64,000 nucleotides of DNA from Methanoculleus sp. 7T (GCF_023195915.1 NZ_JALPRP010000002.1:186001-250000); one strand, 5' to 3'. Positions 34,848-42,885 are shown, counted from the first letter of the stretch. Numbers and translations are program-made. The notes: generated by a model from the letters alone, not told the origin.

Positions 34848-35893
34848 CCCGGGAGATGACGCCGGCGGAGAGGACGGCCGTCACGATGGGGTTTGAGGAA
34901 CCCGACCGCGTCCCGCTCTTCCTGCTCTTCACCATCTACGGGGCGAAGGAACTCGGGCTCTCCATCCGGGAGTACTTCTCGAAACCTGAGTACGTCGCCG
35001 CAGGCCAGATGCGTCTCCTGAAGAAGTTCGGCGGCGACTGCCTCAACCCCTTCTGCTACGCGGCGGCCGAGGTCGAGGCATGGGGCGGGGAGGTGATCTT
35101 CTCGGTGGACGGCCCGCCCAATGCCGGCCGGCCGCCTATCCGGAGGCCCGAAGAGATTGAATCTCTCGAGGTGCCGCTCGTCGAGGAGAGTCCGAGCCTT
35201 CTCTTCGGGCTCCGGACGATCGAACTGCTGAAGCGGGAGGTCGGCGACGACGTGCCCATCATGGGATCGGCGATATCCCCGTTCTCCCTCCCGATACTCC
35301 AGATGGGTTTTGCTGCGTATATCGAACTCCTCTACGGCGAACCCGACCTCTTCTGGACGCTGATGAAGAAGAACGAGGAGTTCTGCGTCCGGTGGGCGAA
35401 CGCCCAACTCGAAGCCGGCGCAACCGCCGTCGGCTACGCCGACCCCCTTGCCTCGCCCGATATGATACCCCGGGACCTCTATCGCCGGACCGGGTTTATC
35501 GTTGCAAAACGCACCATATCCCGGATAGAGGGCGGGGTATCGACCGGCCTTGCTTCTGCAAGGGCTCTCCCCGTCATCGACGACGTGGCCGAGACCGGCA
35601 GCATCGGCATCGGCGTCAGCACCTTTGACGATCTCGCCGCCGTAAAACGGCAGTGCGCGGGCAGGCTCACCGTACTCGGGAACCTCAACGCCATCGAGAT
35701 GTGCCGGTGGACGCCCGCACAGGCTGAAGCCGAGGTGAAGAAGGCGATCGCAGCCGCAGGTCCGGGCGGGGGGTTCGTCCTCTCGGACAACCACGGCGAG
35801 ATCCCCTTGCAGGTGCCCGAGAGCGTTCTCCTGGCGATCTCGGCCGCCGTGCGGAAGTGGGGCAGATATCCGCTTGACCGGGTCTCCGTATGA
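34844..35893 (+). CDS. Uroporphyrinogen decarboxylase-fold protein (MtaA/MtbA-like, zinc motif missing)
   Basis: The 349-residue protein has the UroD fold pattern, including FEEPDRVPLF near the start, a GGDCLNPF segment and GSAISPFSLPILQMGF in the middle. Methylcobamide:CoM methyltransferases of this fold bind zinc through H-x-C and a late Cys. Here the H-x-C-G position reads VSTGLA (about 233-237), and the late motif is LSDNHGEIP with no Cys. Binding of a methylcorrinoid is likely from its partner gene, but classical zinc-thiolate CoM methylation is doubtful. It is translationally coupled on both sides by ATGA overlaps. Confidence 0.8.
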   Translation: MTREMTPAERTAVTMGFEEPDRVPLFLLFTIYGAKELGLSIREYFSKPEYVAAGQMRLLKKFGGDCLNPFCYAAAEVEAWGGEVIFSVDGPPNAGRPPIRRPEEIESLEVPLVEESPSLLFGLRTIELLKREVGDDVPIMGSAISPFSLPILQMGFAAYIELLYGEPDLFWTLMKKNEEFCVRWANAQLEAGATAVGYADPLASPDMIPRDLYRRTGFIVAKRTISRIEGGVSTGLASARALPVIDDVAETGSIGIGVSTFDDLAAVKRQCAGRLTVLGNLNAIEMCRWTPAQAEAEVKKAIAAAGPGGGFVLSDNHGEIPLQVPESVLLAISAAVRKWGRYPLDRVSV

Positions 35894-37668
35894 CGAGAAT
35901 GTTCGGCGTCCTCTGCTGCGAGAATCTGGCCCGAGAACTGGCGGCGGTGGTTGCCGCCGGGGAGTTTCAGGGCGTCCTCACGAGAACGTTCCATATCGGC
36001 TGCGGCGGGAAGCGTGTGCGGTGGGGAGACGGGATCGAGGCTCCTTTCCTTGACATGCGGGAGACCTGTGACCGGATCTGCATCCTTGGGTGCGGGGCGG
36101 GCATCGAGCCCCCCGCTCTGCCGGGGCCTGCTCCCGTCGTGGTGACTCCCGACCTTATGCGGGGCGTCCTCCTTCCTGAGCCCCTCTTTGATGCCTGCGT
36201 CCGGGAGGGGGCGCTCATGGTCATCCCGGGCATCCTCTCGCGGTGGAAGGAACATGTTGCAGCCCTCGGTTTTGCGGAAGAAGTGCCGACGGAGTTCTTC
36301 CGGGAGTCGGTCAAAAAGATCGTGCTCATCGACACGGGCGTAGACCCTGAAAGTCCCCGGACTCTTGCAAAACTCGGCGAAGAACTCCGGATCCCCACGG
36401 AGCGGGTTCCTATCGGCATTGAGCCGCTCCGCCGGTATATCGGCCTCCAGTATCTCCAGTGGCGTATGGATGCCGAGAAAAAGGCTTTCCGGGAATCCAT
36501 CGCTGCGGCGAACCGGAGATCCGCAGATTACGCGATGATCATCGATATCCTCGGCAGGATCGCGGCGCTCCAGAGCGAGGGGACGGTGGTGGAGGAGATG
36601 CTCAACCTCTTTACCGCCCTCTTCGGCCCTGCCCGGATCGGTTTTGCGCCCGTCGATGAGGGGAAGATGGGCAGGGTCGTCGGCCGCCCGCCCGGCTACT
36701 ACGATGCGCCGGAGCAGGGAAGGAAGTTCTTCGCGGAGGAGGGGCGGTCTATCGGACGGCGCGGCGATGACTGGTTCTCGATAGAGATCCGGCATGAAGG
36801 CTCCCTGGTCGGCGTTCTCCTGCTTGAGGGGCTCGCCCTGCCGGAGCGGATCGATGATTACCTCGGCATCAGCCGGCTCGTGGCAGGGGTCTGCGGGCTC
36901 GCTATTGATAACGCCCGGATGTACCGGAGGCTCCAAGAGGTCGTGAAGGAGCGCGATGAAGAGATCGGGGAACGGATGCGGGTAGAGAAGGCGCTGCGTG
37001 AGGCAAACAAAAAACTCAACACCCTCTCGTCCATCACCCGGCACGATATACTGAATCAACTGGCGGCGCTGCTTGGGTATCTTGAGATAACGCAGATGGA
37101 CCTCGCGGCGGGGCGCCTGCCCGCGGACCCGACCCTCATCCGGTATGTCGAAAACGAACTGCAGGCCGCAAGGACGATCCAGCGGCAGGTTGAGTTCACC
37201 CGGTTTTATCAGGATATCGGCGTGAAGGAAGCGGAGTGGCACGATGCAGAAACCCTGATCCGGAAGGCGGCAGAAGACCTCCCGCTCTCCGGGGTCAGGG
37301 TGGACGTCGGGGTTGCGGGGCTCCGGGTGTATGCCGATCCCCTGATCGGGAAGGTCTTCTACAACCTCATGGAGAACTCGGTCCGGCATGGAGGGGATAT
37401 CTCCCGGATATCGTTTCTCTCATCCCTGGCCGACGGCGGCCTCGTGATCGTCTATACCGATGACGGCGGGGGTATCCCGGCCGCAGATAAGGAGAGGATC
37501 TTCCGCAAGGGTTTCGGCAAGAATACGGGGCTTGGGCTGTTTCTCACCCGTGAGATCCTCGCGATCACCGGCATCGCCATCCGAGAGACCGGCGTTGAGG
37601 GAGAGGGCGCCCGGTTTGAGATCTTCGTCCCGGAAGGGGCGTATAGGTTTGCGGAAGGGGATACCTGA
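35890..37668 (+). CDS. Histidine kinase with unrecognised cysteine-rich N-terminal domain
   Basis: The 592-residue soluble protein has an N-terminal domain of about 190 residues that I cannot name. It contains Cys9, Cys10, Cys38 (HIGCGG), Cys60, Cys64 and Cys68. A GAF-like domain follows (about 215-340), then a short coiled coil, a DHp helix with an intact H-box (ITRHDILNQLAALLGY) and an HATPase domain (NLMENSVRHGG, DDGGGIP, GKNTGLGLFL). Its start overlaps the UroD-like gene stop, so sensor, corrinoid protein and methyltransferase-like protein are made together. The cysteines could hold a metal or corrinoid. No response regulator is adjacent. Confidence 0.85.
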   Translation: MTRMFGVLCCENLARELAAVVAAGEFQGVLTRTFHIGCGGKRVRWGDGIEAPFLDMRETCDRICILGCGAGIEPPALPGPAPVVVTPDLMRGVLLPEPLFDACVREGALMVIPGILSRWKEHVAALGFAEEVPTEFFRESVKKIVLIDTGVDPESPRTLAKLGEELRIPTERVPIGIEPLRRYIGLQYLQWRMDAEKKAFRESIAAANRRSADYAMIIDILGRIAALQSEGTVVEEMLNLFTALFGPARIGFAPVDEGKMGRVVGRPPGYYDAPEQGRKFFAEEGRSIGRRGDDWFSIEIRHEGSLVGVLLLEGLALPERIDDYLGISRLVAGVCGLAIDNARMYRRLQEVVKERDEEIGERMRVEKALREANKKLNTLSSITRHDILNQLAALLGYLEITQMDLAAGRLPADPTLIRYVENELQAARTIQRQVEFTRFYQDIGVKEAEWHDAETLIRKAAEDLPLSGVRVDVGVAGLRVYADPLIGKVFYNLMENSVRHGGDISRISFLSSLADGGLVIVYTDDGGGIPAADKERIFRKGFGKNTGLGLFLTREILAITGIAIRETGVEGEGARFEIFVPEGAYRFAEGDT

Positions 37669-37805
37669 CCCACGGGGGCTGTGGTGATAGGAGAGCGGCA
37701 GTGCTTAGACCGTGGCGTCCCGGAAACTACCACGCCGAAGGGATCCGGGGGCGGGCTTAAAACGGAGGGTCGGGCGGTCGGCAAGCCCTTTAGTCCAGGT
37801 TGCGA

Positions 37806-37943
37806 TCAATAGACGATCTGGTCTTTTGGTTTCGGCGGTTTTTCGTCTGACTCTCGGGTGATGACGAGCTTCCCCGGATCCCAGCAGAACTTGTCCGCAT
37901 GGTCCCGGGGTTCCGGCTTCTTTTTAGTGTCCATGTCTGTCAT
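37806..37943 (-). CDS. Small acidic/basic protein of about 45 residues
   Basis: The frame encodes a charged peptide, MTDMDTKKKPEPRD at the start and a Lys-Pro repeat (EKPPKPKDQIVY) at the end, with one Cys-Trp pair (KFCWDPGKLVI). Its first ATG overlaps the stop of the upstream minus-strand reading frame (ATGA). The second ATG, 9 bases on, is better spaced from the strong AGGAGG. Either start gives 42-45 residues. I do not recognise the family. Confidence 0.55.
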   Translation of the reverse strand: MTDMDTKKKPEPRDHADKFCWDPGKLVITRESDEKPPKPKDQIVY

Positions 37944-38250
37944 TCCTCCTTCAGGCCACCTGGCAGGGCCGGCAGGTCGGTCTCAACCTGCCAGCCCGGA
38001 TGGTTGATGGCTGTGGTCCGGACGCAGTCGAGGATCCAGTATGCGTCGGTCTTGCCGCCCGGGAGGTTGAGGTGCGACCACGGGGGCATCTCGATCTCCG
38101 GGCCTGCGCCTCTCGATACACCGCGCCGGGGCGGCCGGTGACGGCGGTCTCGATCTCGTCGGGGTAGTGGGGGTCGTCGCCTGTGATCGTGTAGGTAATC
38201 CGGGCTTTATTCTGGAATAGGGCGACGGTCCAGGTGTCCATGCGTGACAT
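37940..38250 (-). pseudogene. Small hypothetical gene split by a frameshift
   Basis: The first frame gives a protein-like N-terminus (MSRMDTWTVALFQNKARITY, then DDPHYPDEIE). It then degenerates into arginine/serine-rich sequence. The next frame gives a convincing continuation (PEIEMPPWSHLNLPGG, DAYWILDCVRTTAINHPGW) that ends exactly in the ATGA overlap with the following small gene. The frames join by restoring one base, and a CCCC run in the overlap is the likely slip site. It could be a real pseudogene, a sequencing error or programmed frameshifting. The intact product would be about 103 residues. Confidence 0.65.
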
Positions 38251-38407
38251 TAGTTACCCCTTCTTTATAAAATCATCCAAGGCCAAGGCCAGCCATGATG
38301 GTCAATATGAACGAGAAAAATACTCCGGATCCTTTTCGAGCAGGCCTCGGCCTCGGAACGCGGCCGAGAGCTGTTCGAGGCCTATGCTGATGGTATCGGA
38401 GCGGCAG

Positions 38408-38492
38408 TGCGGGGGAAGGGATTCGAACCCTTGAACTCCTGCGAGACTGGACCCTAAATCCAGCGCCTTTGACCTGGCTCGGCAACCCCCGC
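38408..38492 (-). tRNA. tRNA-Leu (TAG anticodon)
   Basis: On the minus strand the acceptor stem is GCGGGGG paired with CCCCCGC, and the discriminator is A. The anticodon arm CTGGA, loop TTTAGGG, TCCAG gives anticodon TAG. A long variable arm and the T-arm AAGGGTTCGAATCCCTT follow. CCA is not encoded. It decodes CUA/CUN leucine codons. A GTATAATTC box upstream on the minus strand is at promoter distance. Confidence 0.95.
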
Positions 38493-38924
38493 GTGCATAT
38501 ATGTCGGTGCCGGGAGAATTATACTTGTTCCCCCGACAGCCGCCCGACTTGCCTTGGGACCCTCCCTCTCCGGCACCGCAGGTCGTGCAGGGCGGCGGCA
38601 TGCGCGCAAGCGGGAGAGACGAATCTCCCTCCAAGAGGTCATAGCCCGGAACTCCAATCCGCGGCACGGGATCGCTTCCCGACATCGCCGCGGCGCCGAC
38701 CGCACCGCGGCCGTGATTGCGCCGACGGCGGTGCATGAGGCAACTATAGATATGTGTGGAAAAATATATTGTATATAAAATTCAGTACATTAGTACGAAA
38801 AATCATCTGGAGTCGTCATGCCCGGCATGCGCCGGAGGCGCATTCTGGTGGAAAAAAGCATGATTTGGTAACAACAAAACCTTTATTGAATTGATCGACC
38901 GTATTTTCCAATAGTTGAGATAGA
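38493..38924. other. Regulatory region between tRNA-Leu and the Eha-Fwd run
   Basis: No gene is supported. A very AT-rich stretch (38758-38800) contains TGTATATAAAA at 38770-38780, a strong TATA box on the plus strand. A second box, CCTTTATTG, lies near 38879-38887. Two adjoining hairpins sit between them. The region could give the hydrogenase operon two transcription starts, one with a structured leader of about 120 bases. Confidence 0.55.
38817..38842 (+). promoter_or_regulatory. Two abutting hairpins upstream of the Eha operon
   Basis: CATGCC-C-GGCATG at 38817-38829 overlaps by two bases TGCGCC-GGA-GGCGCA at 38828-38842. Because the arms share bases they cannot form together fully, which is a feature of switching leaders. 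They lie between the two candidate TATA boxes of the operon. Confidence 0.5.
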
Positions 38925-39410
38925 ATGCTGGGTGAGATCCTCCATATCCTGGCCGCAGCGGTTATCGCTTGGATCCTCTTCGTAATGGTCGATATTTTCT
39001 TCAAATTACCGGAAGCGGGGGGCGTCAGCGGAGCGTCGGCCATCGCGCGGGATATCGAAGCCGGCGGCGGCGCCCTCTCCGGCGGGACCATGATGGGGAA
39101 CATCGTCTGCTCCCCCGACGCCTCGGCGGGGACGCTCCTTGCCGCCTGCGGCGTCTACGTCGCCGGCATCCCCGGCGGGCTCGTTGCAGCCGTGCTCGTC
39201 TTCATCGGCAACCGCATCTGCCACGACCCCGGCTACGCGGGGACCACCGGAGCGGTTCTCGCCACGTTCGTCGTCTACGGGTTCACCCAGGTCGGGTTCG
39301 CCGCCACCGACTTCATCGCAGGCATGGTGATCGCCATCCTCACCATCCAAGGACTGTCGCACGCCCACGCAAGCAGGCTTCTTGCGCGGCTCTGGAGGGT
39401 CAGGCAGTGA
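38925..39410 (+). CDS. ehaB: Energy-converting hydrogenase A, subunit EhaB
   Basis: The 161-residue integral membrane protein has an N-terminal helix and about four more hydrophobic segments (AGTLLAACGVYVAGIPGG, AAVLVFIGNRICHD, TGAVLATFVVYGFTQ, FIAGMVIAILTIQGL). Its place at the head of the gene run, size and the GNIVCSPDASAG loop fit EhaB. I see no separate EhaA gene in front of it. It contributes to the ion-translocating membrane arm of the hydrogenase. No clear Shine-Dalgarno sequence precedes the ATG. Confidence 0.72.
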   Translation: MLGEILHILAAAVIAWILFVMVDIFFKLPEAGGVSGASAIARDIEAGGGALSGGTMMGNIVCSPDASAGTLLAACGVYVAGIPGGLVAAVLVFIGNRICHDPGYAGTTGAVLATFVVYGFTQVGFAATDFIAGMVIAILTIQGLSHAHASRLLARLWRVRQ

Positions 39411-39649
39411 TCGCACTCTACATCGTAGCCGCGATCGCGGTCTTTGCCGTCGTCAGGGCCACCATCGAGAAGAACACCGGCAGGAAACTCCCTTACGTGA
39501 ACGTCATGAACTTCGCCGTCGCCGGGGCGCTCGTCCTGCTGCTCGACCACCCGCTCTCCCTCGTTGCGGCGGCAGCCTACTTCGTCGGCTCCACGCTCGA
39601 GGCAAACGCGATTGCAAGCACCTACGCGGGGGGTGTCCGCCGTGGATGA
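39407..39649 (+). CDS. ehaC: Energy-converting hydrogenase A, subunit EhaC
   Basis: This 80-residue membrane protein starts with GTG that overlaps the EhaB stop (GTGA). It has three hydrophobic segments (ALYIVAAIAVFAVV, NFAVAGALVLLLDHP, LVAAAAYFVGSTLEANAI). Small proteins with this layout occupy the EhaC position. The role is structural within the membrane arm, by analogy with small Mrp/complex I subunits. The assignment rests on size and order. Confidence 0.68.
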   Translation: MIALYIVAAIAVFAVVRATIEKNTGRKLPYVNVMNFAVAGALVLLLDHPLSLVAAAAYFVGSTLEANAIASTYAGGVRRG

Positions 39650-39878
39650 CCTCCTCGTGGTCCTCTTTGCGGCCGTAGCGCTCATCGGCGCGGTGAGCGC
39701 CCACCTCCAGCAGGACCGCTTCAACAAGCTGATCGCGGTCGGGATCATCTTCGGCGGCGTCGTGCCGTTCATCGTAGACCGCGGCTACCTAGACGTCGCC
39801 ATCCTCATCAGCCTGATCATCCCCATCACGACGATCATCATGCTGCTGATCTGCAGGAGGGAACCTCATGACGCCTGA
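39642..39878 (+). CDS. ehaD: Energy-converting hydrogenase A, subunit EhaD
   Basis: This membrane protein of about 78 residues has three helices (LLVVLFAAVALIGAVSAHL, FNKLIAVGIIFGGVVPFIV, VAILISLIIPITTIIMLLI). I chose the GTG with GGGGTG six bases upstream; a GTG 9 bases earlier is an alternative. The start lies inside the EhaC end. It matches the small hydrophobic subunit in the EhaD slot, related in topology to MnhC/NuoK-like proteins. Confidence 0.68.
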   Translation: MDDLLVVLFAAVALIGAVSAHLQQDRFNKLIAVGIIFGGVVPFIVDRGYLDVAILISLIIPITTIIMLLICRREPHDA

Positions 39879-40104
39879 GTTCATCCTCGGATGCATCATC
39901 CTCATCATCGGCGTGATCGCAGCCGGGTTCCCGCGCCCGAAGACCTACCTCTCACGGCTGATAAGCCTCGAGATCCCCGGGTTCGGGCTCCTGCTTATCA
40001 TGCTCGCCTACGATGAGATGCTCGCCCTGCTGACGTTCATCGGCGTCACGGCAATCTCGACCTTCGTCCTCGTGCGGGTCATCGAACGGAGGGGTCCGGA
40101 ATGA
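39868..40104 (+). CDS. ehaE: Energy-converting hydrogenase A, subunit EhaE
   Basis: The 78-residue membrane protein has helices at FILGCIILIIGVIAAGF, IPGFGLLLIMLAYDEM and LALLTFIGVTAISTFVLV. The acidic YDEM between two helices is unusual for so small a membrane subunit and could take part in ion transfer. It overlaps its upstream neighbour by 11 bases and the next gene by 4. Confidence 0.68.
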   Translation: MTPEFILGCIILIIGVIAAGFPRPKTYLSRLISLEIPGFGLLLIMLAYDEMLALLTFIGVTAISTFVLVRVIERRGPE

Positions 40105-40565
40105 AGGCGAACCGGTCGATCATCACCCGGATATCGGCGACGATGTCCCGTGTCGAGAACCTCACCGGGCTCTACGCCTTCCTCCTCGTGGCTGTCGCCG
40201 TACTCGGCCTCGTCACCCTGCCGTTCATCACCTACCACGACGACCAGCTCTACCCGAAGACCATCAACCCGGATAGCACCCTGAATCCCTACGACCGGGG
40301 CGGCGTGCCGTTCGGGACCACCCCGGTGAAGGCGCAGTACCCCGAGAACTCTCCCTACGCCGGTTACGTGACCACCTACCTGACGCCGGTCAGCCAGTGG
40401 CTCGCCGACACCACCTACCATATGGGGACGACGATCGTCTCGCACCCCGGCGGCATCATCGACGAGATCCTCTACAACACCCGTGGCCTCGATACGGTCG
40501 TCGAGACGAGCATCCTCTTTGTAGCGTTTGCGATCGCAAGTTACCTCTTCCGGAGGGATTCCTGA
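40101..40565 (+). CDS. ehaF: Energy-converting hydrogenase A, subunit EhaF
   Basis: The 154-residue protein has one N-terminal helix (TGLYAFLLVAVAVLGLVTLPFI), a long extracytoplasmic loop with many Asp, Pro and Tyr residues, and a C-terminal helix (VETSILFVAFAIASYLF). This hairpin-with-loop topology and length fit EhaF. It is coupled to EhaE by an ATGA overlap and to EhaG by TGATG. Confidence 0.7.
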   Translation: MKANRSIITRISATMSRVENLTGLYAFLLVAVAVLGLVTLPFITYHDDQLYPKTINPDSTLNPYDRGGVPFGTTPVKAQYPENSPYAGYVTTYLTPVSQWLADTTYHMGTTIVSHPGGIIDEILYNTRGLDTVVETSILFVAFAIASYLFRRDS

Positions 40566-41167
40566 TGGATATGACCTACACCGTCGGTCTCTCGGTCGTT
40601 GCGCTCGCGCTCGTCATCGGGTTTACGGCCATCGTCCGTGAGCGCGACGACCTTCACCGGATCCTCCTCACCGACCTTGCTGAGGTCGTCTCGCTCGTCC
40701 TGATCGCGCTCGTCGCCACCGACCTTGCCGAGGCGCTCATCCTACCCGGCCTCGTCGTCGGGATATCGGAACTGATGGCGGTCTCCGAGGTGTATATCGC
40801 GAAAGAGGGGCTCCAGGCGCCGCCTGCGGAGCCTGCGTTCCACATCGAGGTGATGGACAGCGCGCCCGGCATCCTCGCCCTGATCCTCGTCGCCTACGGG
40901 ATCGTCCTCTCCGGGTTCACCGGGGGCGCGGTCGCCGCGGTCGGTGCGGTCTTCTACTTCATGTGCCGGGGTCATGCCGAGCAGTTCGAGTTGATCGAGA
41001 CCGTGAGCGGCTACGCGTGGGCGATCTGGATCGGGTCGTTCTTCATCTTCATGTTCCTCCCGCAGTACTGGTTCTTCGCAGTGATGATGGCAGGCGGCGC
41101 GATCCTCCTCAAAGTGATGGCAAAGATGTCCCTCGTCGGGACGATGCGGGGTGGTTCCGATGTTTAA
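40565..41167 (+). CDS. ehaG: Energy-converting hydrogenase A, subunit EhaG
   Basis: The 200-residue membrane protein has about six helices (VGLSVVALALVIGFTAIV, LVLIALVATDLAEALILPG, ALILVAYGIVLSGFTGGAV, IWIGSFFIFMFLPQYWFF among them). The AEVVSLVLIALVATDLAEA region has acidic residues in the bilayer, as expected for an ion-conducting subunit. The ATG overlaps the EhaF stop by one base. Its position and length fit EhaG. Confidence 0.72.
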   Translation: MDMTYTVGLSVVALALVIGFTAIVRERDDLHRILLTDLAEVVSLVLIALVATDLAEALILPGLVVGISELMAVSEVYIAKEGLQAPPAEPAFHIEVMDSAPGILALILVAYGIVLSGFTGGAVAAVGAVFYFMCRGHAEQFELIETVSGYAWAIWIGSFFIFMFLPQYWFFAVMMAGGAILLKVMAKMSLVGTMRGGSDV

Positions 41168-41828
41168 TCTCCCCACGGCAAACATCGGCGGGCAGGAGCT
41201 CTTCGTGCTGGAGTTCGGCGACATCGTCAACTACTTCAGCCCCTACACCGCGGCACTCTTCATCTTCGCCCTCATCTTCACGATCCTCGCCATCGTGAGC
41301 AGACCCGAGCGGCAGGTGGATATAGCGTTCGGCGGCGATGCCTACTACGCAAAGGAGGTCGATCCGGGGCTGCTGCGGTTCCAGCGCTTCATGGCGATCG
41401 CCTGCGGCCTTGCCACGCTCGGAGCGATGGTGAGCGGGGACATCTTCAACTTCACCCTCTTTGCATCGCTCGTGGGGATCACGAACATCGGCATCGTCGC
41501 CGCATACAGGAACAGGCACGTCCTGAACGCCGCGTTCCAGTACGGCATCGTCGCGATGCTCGCCACCGTCCCGCTCTTCGGGGGGGCGGCGATCATCCTC
41601 GCCAGCACCGGCACGCTGAGCATGTGGGAACTCTTCACCGACGCGGTGGCGGTCCCGGTCATCGCGAAGGCGTTCCTGGTCATCGGCGTCATGGGGGAGG
41701 GCATGGCGCCGTTCTACGTGGCAAAGGCCGAGATCACGAGGGCGCAGGGAGCCCCGTTCATCCTGATGGTTCACGTCAGCTCGCTCCTCCTCTTCCTGCG
41801 CGTGATAGAGATCGTCATATCGATGTGA
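41160..41828 (+). CDS. ehaH: Energy-converting hydrogenase A, subunit EhaH (NuoL/MrpD-like fragment)
   Basis: The 222-residue membrane protein resembles part of an antiporter-like complex I subunit: a helix-loop with FMAIACGLATLGAMVSGDIFNF, YGIVAMLATVPLFGGAAII and the conserved lysine-bearing VIAKAFLVIGVMGEGMAPF and VAKAEI segment. It is much shorter than NuoL, as known for EhaH. I chose the ATG with GGGGTGG five bases upstream; GTG nine bases earlier is possible. It is the likely H+/Na+-pumping core. Confidence 0.75.
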   Translation: MFNLPTANIGGQELFVLEFGDIVNYFSPYTAALFIFALIFTILAIVSRPERQVDIAFGGDAYYAKEVDPGLLRFQRFMAIACGLATLGAMVSGDIFNFTLFASLVGITNIGIVAAYRNRHVLNAAFQYGIVAMLATVPLFGGAAIILASTGTLSMWELFTDAVAVPVIAKAFLVIGVMGEGMAPFYVAKAEITRAQGAPFILMVHVSSLLLFLRVIEIVISM

Positions 41829-41834
41829 TGGGGT

Positions 41835-42038
41835 ATGAAGAAACAGACTGCACTGATCACCGGACTTGCGGCGGGGGGCGTCTCGGTAGCGGCCGGGCTC
41901 CTTGCGGCCGGCGGCTACCTCCCGGTCTGGGCCGCGGGACTCCTTACCATCGTCGCATTCCCCGTCTTTGTCATCTTCATCGCACTGTGGTGGAACGCGA
42001 AATCCGGAGACGAGGACATCCCGTTCATAGGATACTGA
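41835..42038 (+). CDS. ehaI: Energy-converting hydrogenase A, subunit EhaI
   Basis: This 67-residue protein has two helices (ALITGLAAGGVSVAAGLLAAGG and WAAGLLTIVAFPVFVIFIALWW) and a short acidic tail (KSGDEDIPFIGY). It lies 6 bases after EhaH and 1 base before EhaJ. Size, topology and order match EhaI; there is no catalytic feature. Confidence 0.68.
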   Translation: MKKQTALITGLAAGGVSVAAGLLAAGGYLPVWAAGLLTIVAFPVFVIFIALWWNAKSGDEDIPFIGY

Positions 42039-42039
42039 T

Positions 42040-42885
42040 ATGATCGCATACCTGCTCTTTGCAACCTTCGTCGGCCTGCTCTTCCACGGCATCCATAGGA
42101 AAGTCATCGCCAGAGTCCAGGGACGGCCCGGGCCGCCGATCTGGCAGGAGATCCTTCATACGCTGAAGTTCTCCTTCAAAGAGACCTGGATACCGAAGAC
42201 TGCCAGCCAGACGCTCTTCGTCGCGGTCGTCTTCGTGGCGATCGGCATCTGGAGCGCAGCCCTCTACTTGCTCCTCTCCGGGGGGAGCCTCCTGCTCCTC
42301 TTCGGGATCTACCTCCTCCACAAGATCGTAGAGCACGGGATGGGGCTCTCGTCGGGCTCCCCATACGGCAAGTTCGGGGCTATCAGGTCGGTCATATCGG
42401 CGGCGTCGGAGCTGCCGCTCCTCGTCACCGTCGTCGCGATCTACTTCTTCACCCGCTCGCTCTCGATCGCGGATATCGCGGCCTACCAACAGGTGCACGG
42501 GCCGCTTCTCATCGTAGCGCTCCCGGCAGCCGCGGCGATGTACCTCGTCATCCTCTCCAAGATGCACTACGGCCCGTTCTCGATCATCGAGGCGAAGGAG
42601 ATCGTGAGCGGGAACATGACCGAACACTTCGGGGTCTGGCGCGCCGGGCTCGAGGTTGGGTTCGCCCTCAAGACCTACGTGCTCCTCTACGCGTTCGTCC
42701 TCCTCTTCATCGGCCAGCTGCCGCTTGCCCTGACGCTGCTCCTGATGCTCTTGGTCCTCGTCTCGCTCTCGTTCGTCTGCGCGGTCACCCCCATGCTCTC
42801 GCCCTACGACACCGTGACGGTGCAGAGTCTCGTGACAGGCGCACTCGTCGTCTACATCATTGTCCTTGGGGTGGTCATGGGATGA
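42040..42885 (+). CDS. ehaJ: Energy-converting hydrogenase A, subunit EhaJ (NuoH-like)
   Basis: The 281-residue membrane protein with about eight helices has NuoH/EchB landmarks. GIHRKVIARVQGRPGPP follows helix 1, and MHYGPFSIIEAKEIVSG carries the conserved acidic loop that contacts the hydrogenase small subunit. This subunit couples electron transfer in EhaN/EhaO to the ion-moving arm. It ends inside the start of the next gene (ATGA). Confidence 0.85.
   Translation: MIAYLLFATFVGLLFHGIHRKVIARVQGRPGPPIWQEILHTLKFSFKETWIPKTASQTLFVAVVFVAIGIWSAALYLLLSGGSLLLLFGIYLLHKIVEHGMGLSSGSPYGKFGAIRSVISAASELPLLVTVVAIYFFTRSLSIADIAAYQQVHGPLLIVALPAAAAMYLVILSKMHYGPFSIIEAKEIVSGNMTEHFGVWRAGLEVGFALKTYVLLYAFVLLFIGQLPLALTLLLMLLVLVSLSFVCAVTPMLSPYDTVTVQSLVTGALVVYIIVLGVVMG

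Noticed and set aside
34844-35893. Calling the UroD-like gene mtaA or mtbA (methylcobamide:CoM methyltransferase)
   Set aside because: The zinc-binding H-x-C and the late Cys are absent, and no MtaB-type partner is present.
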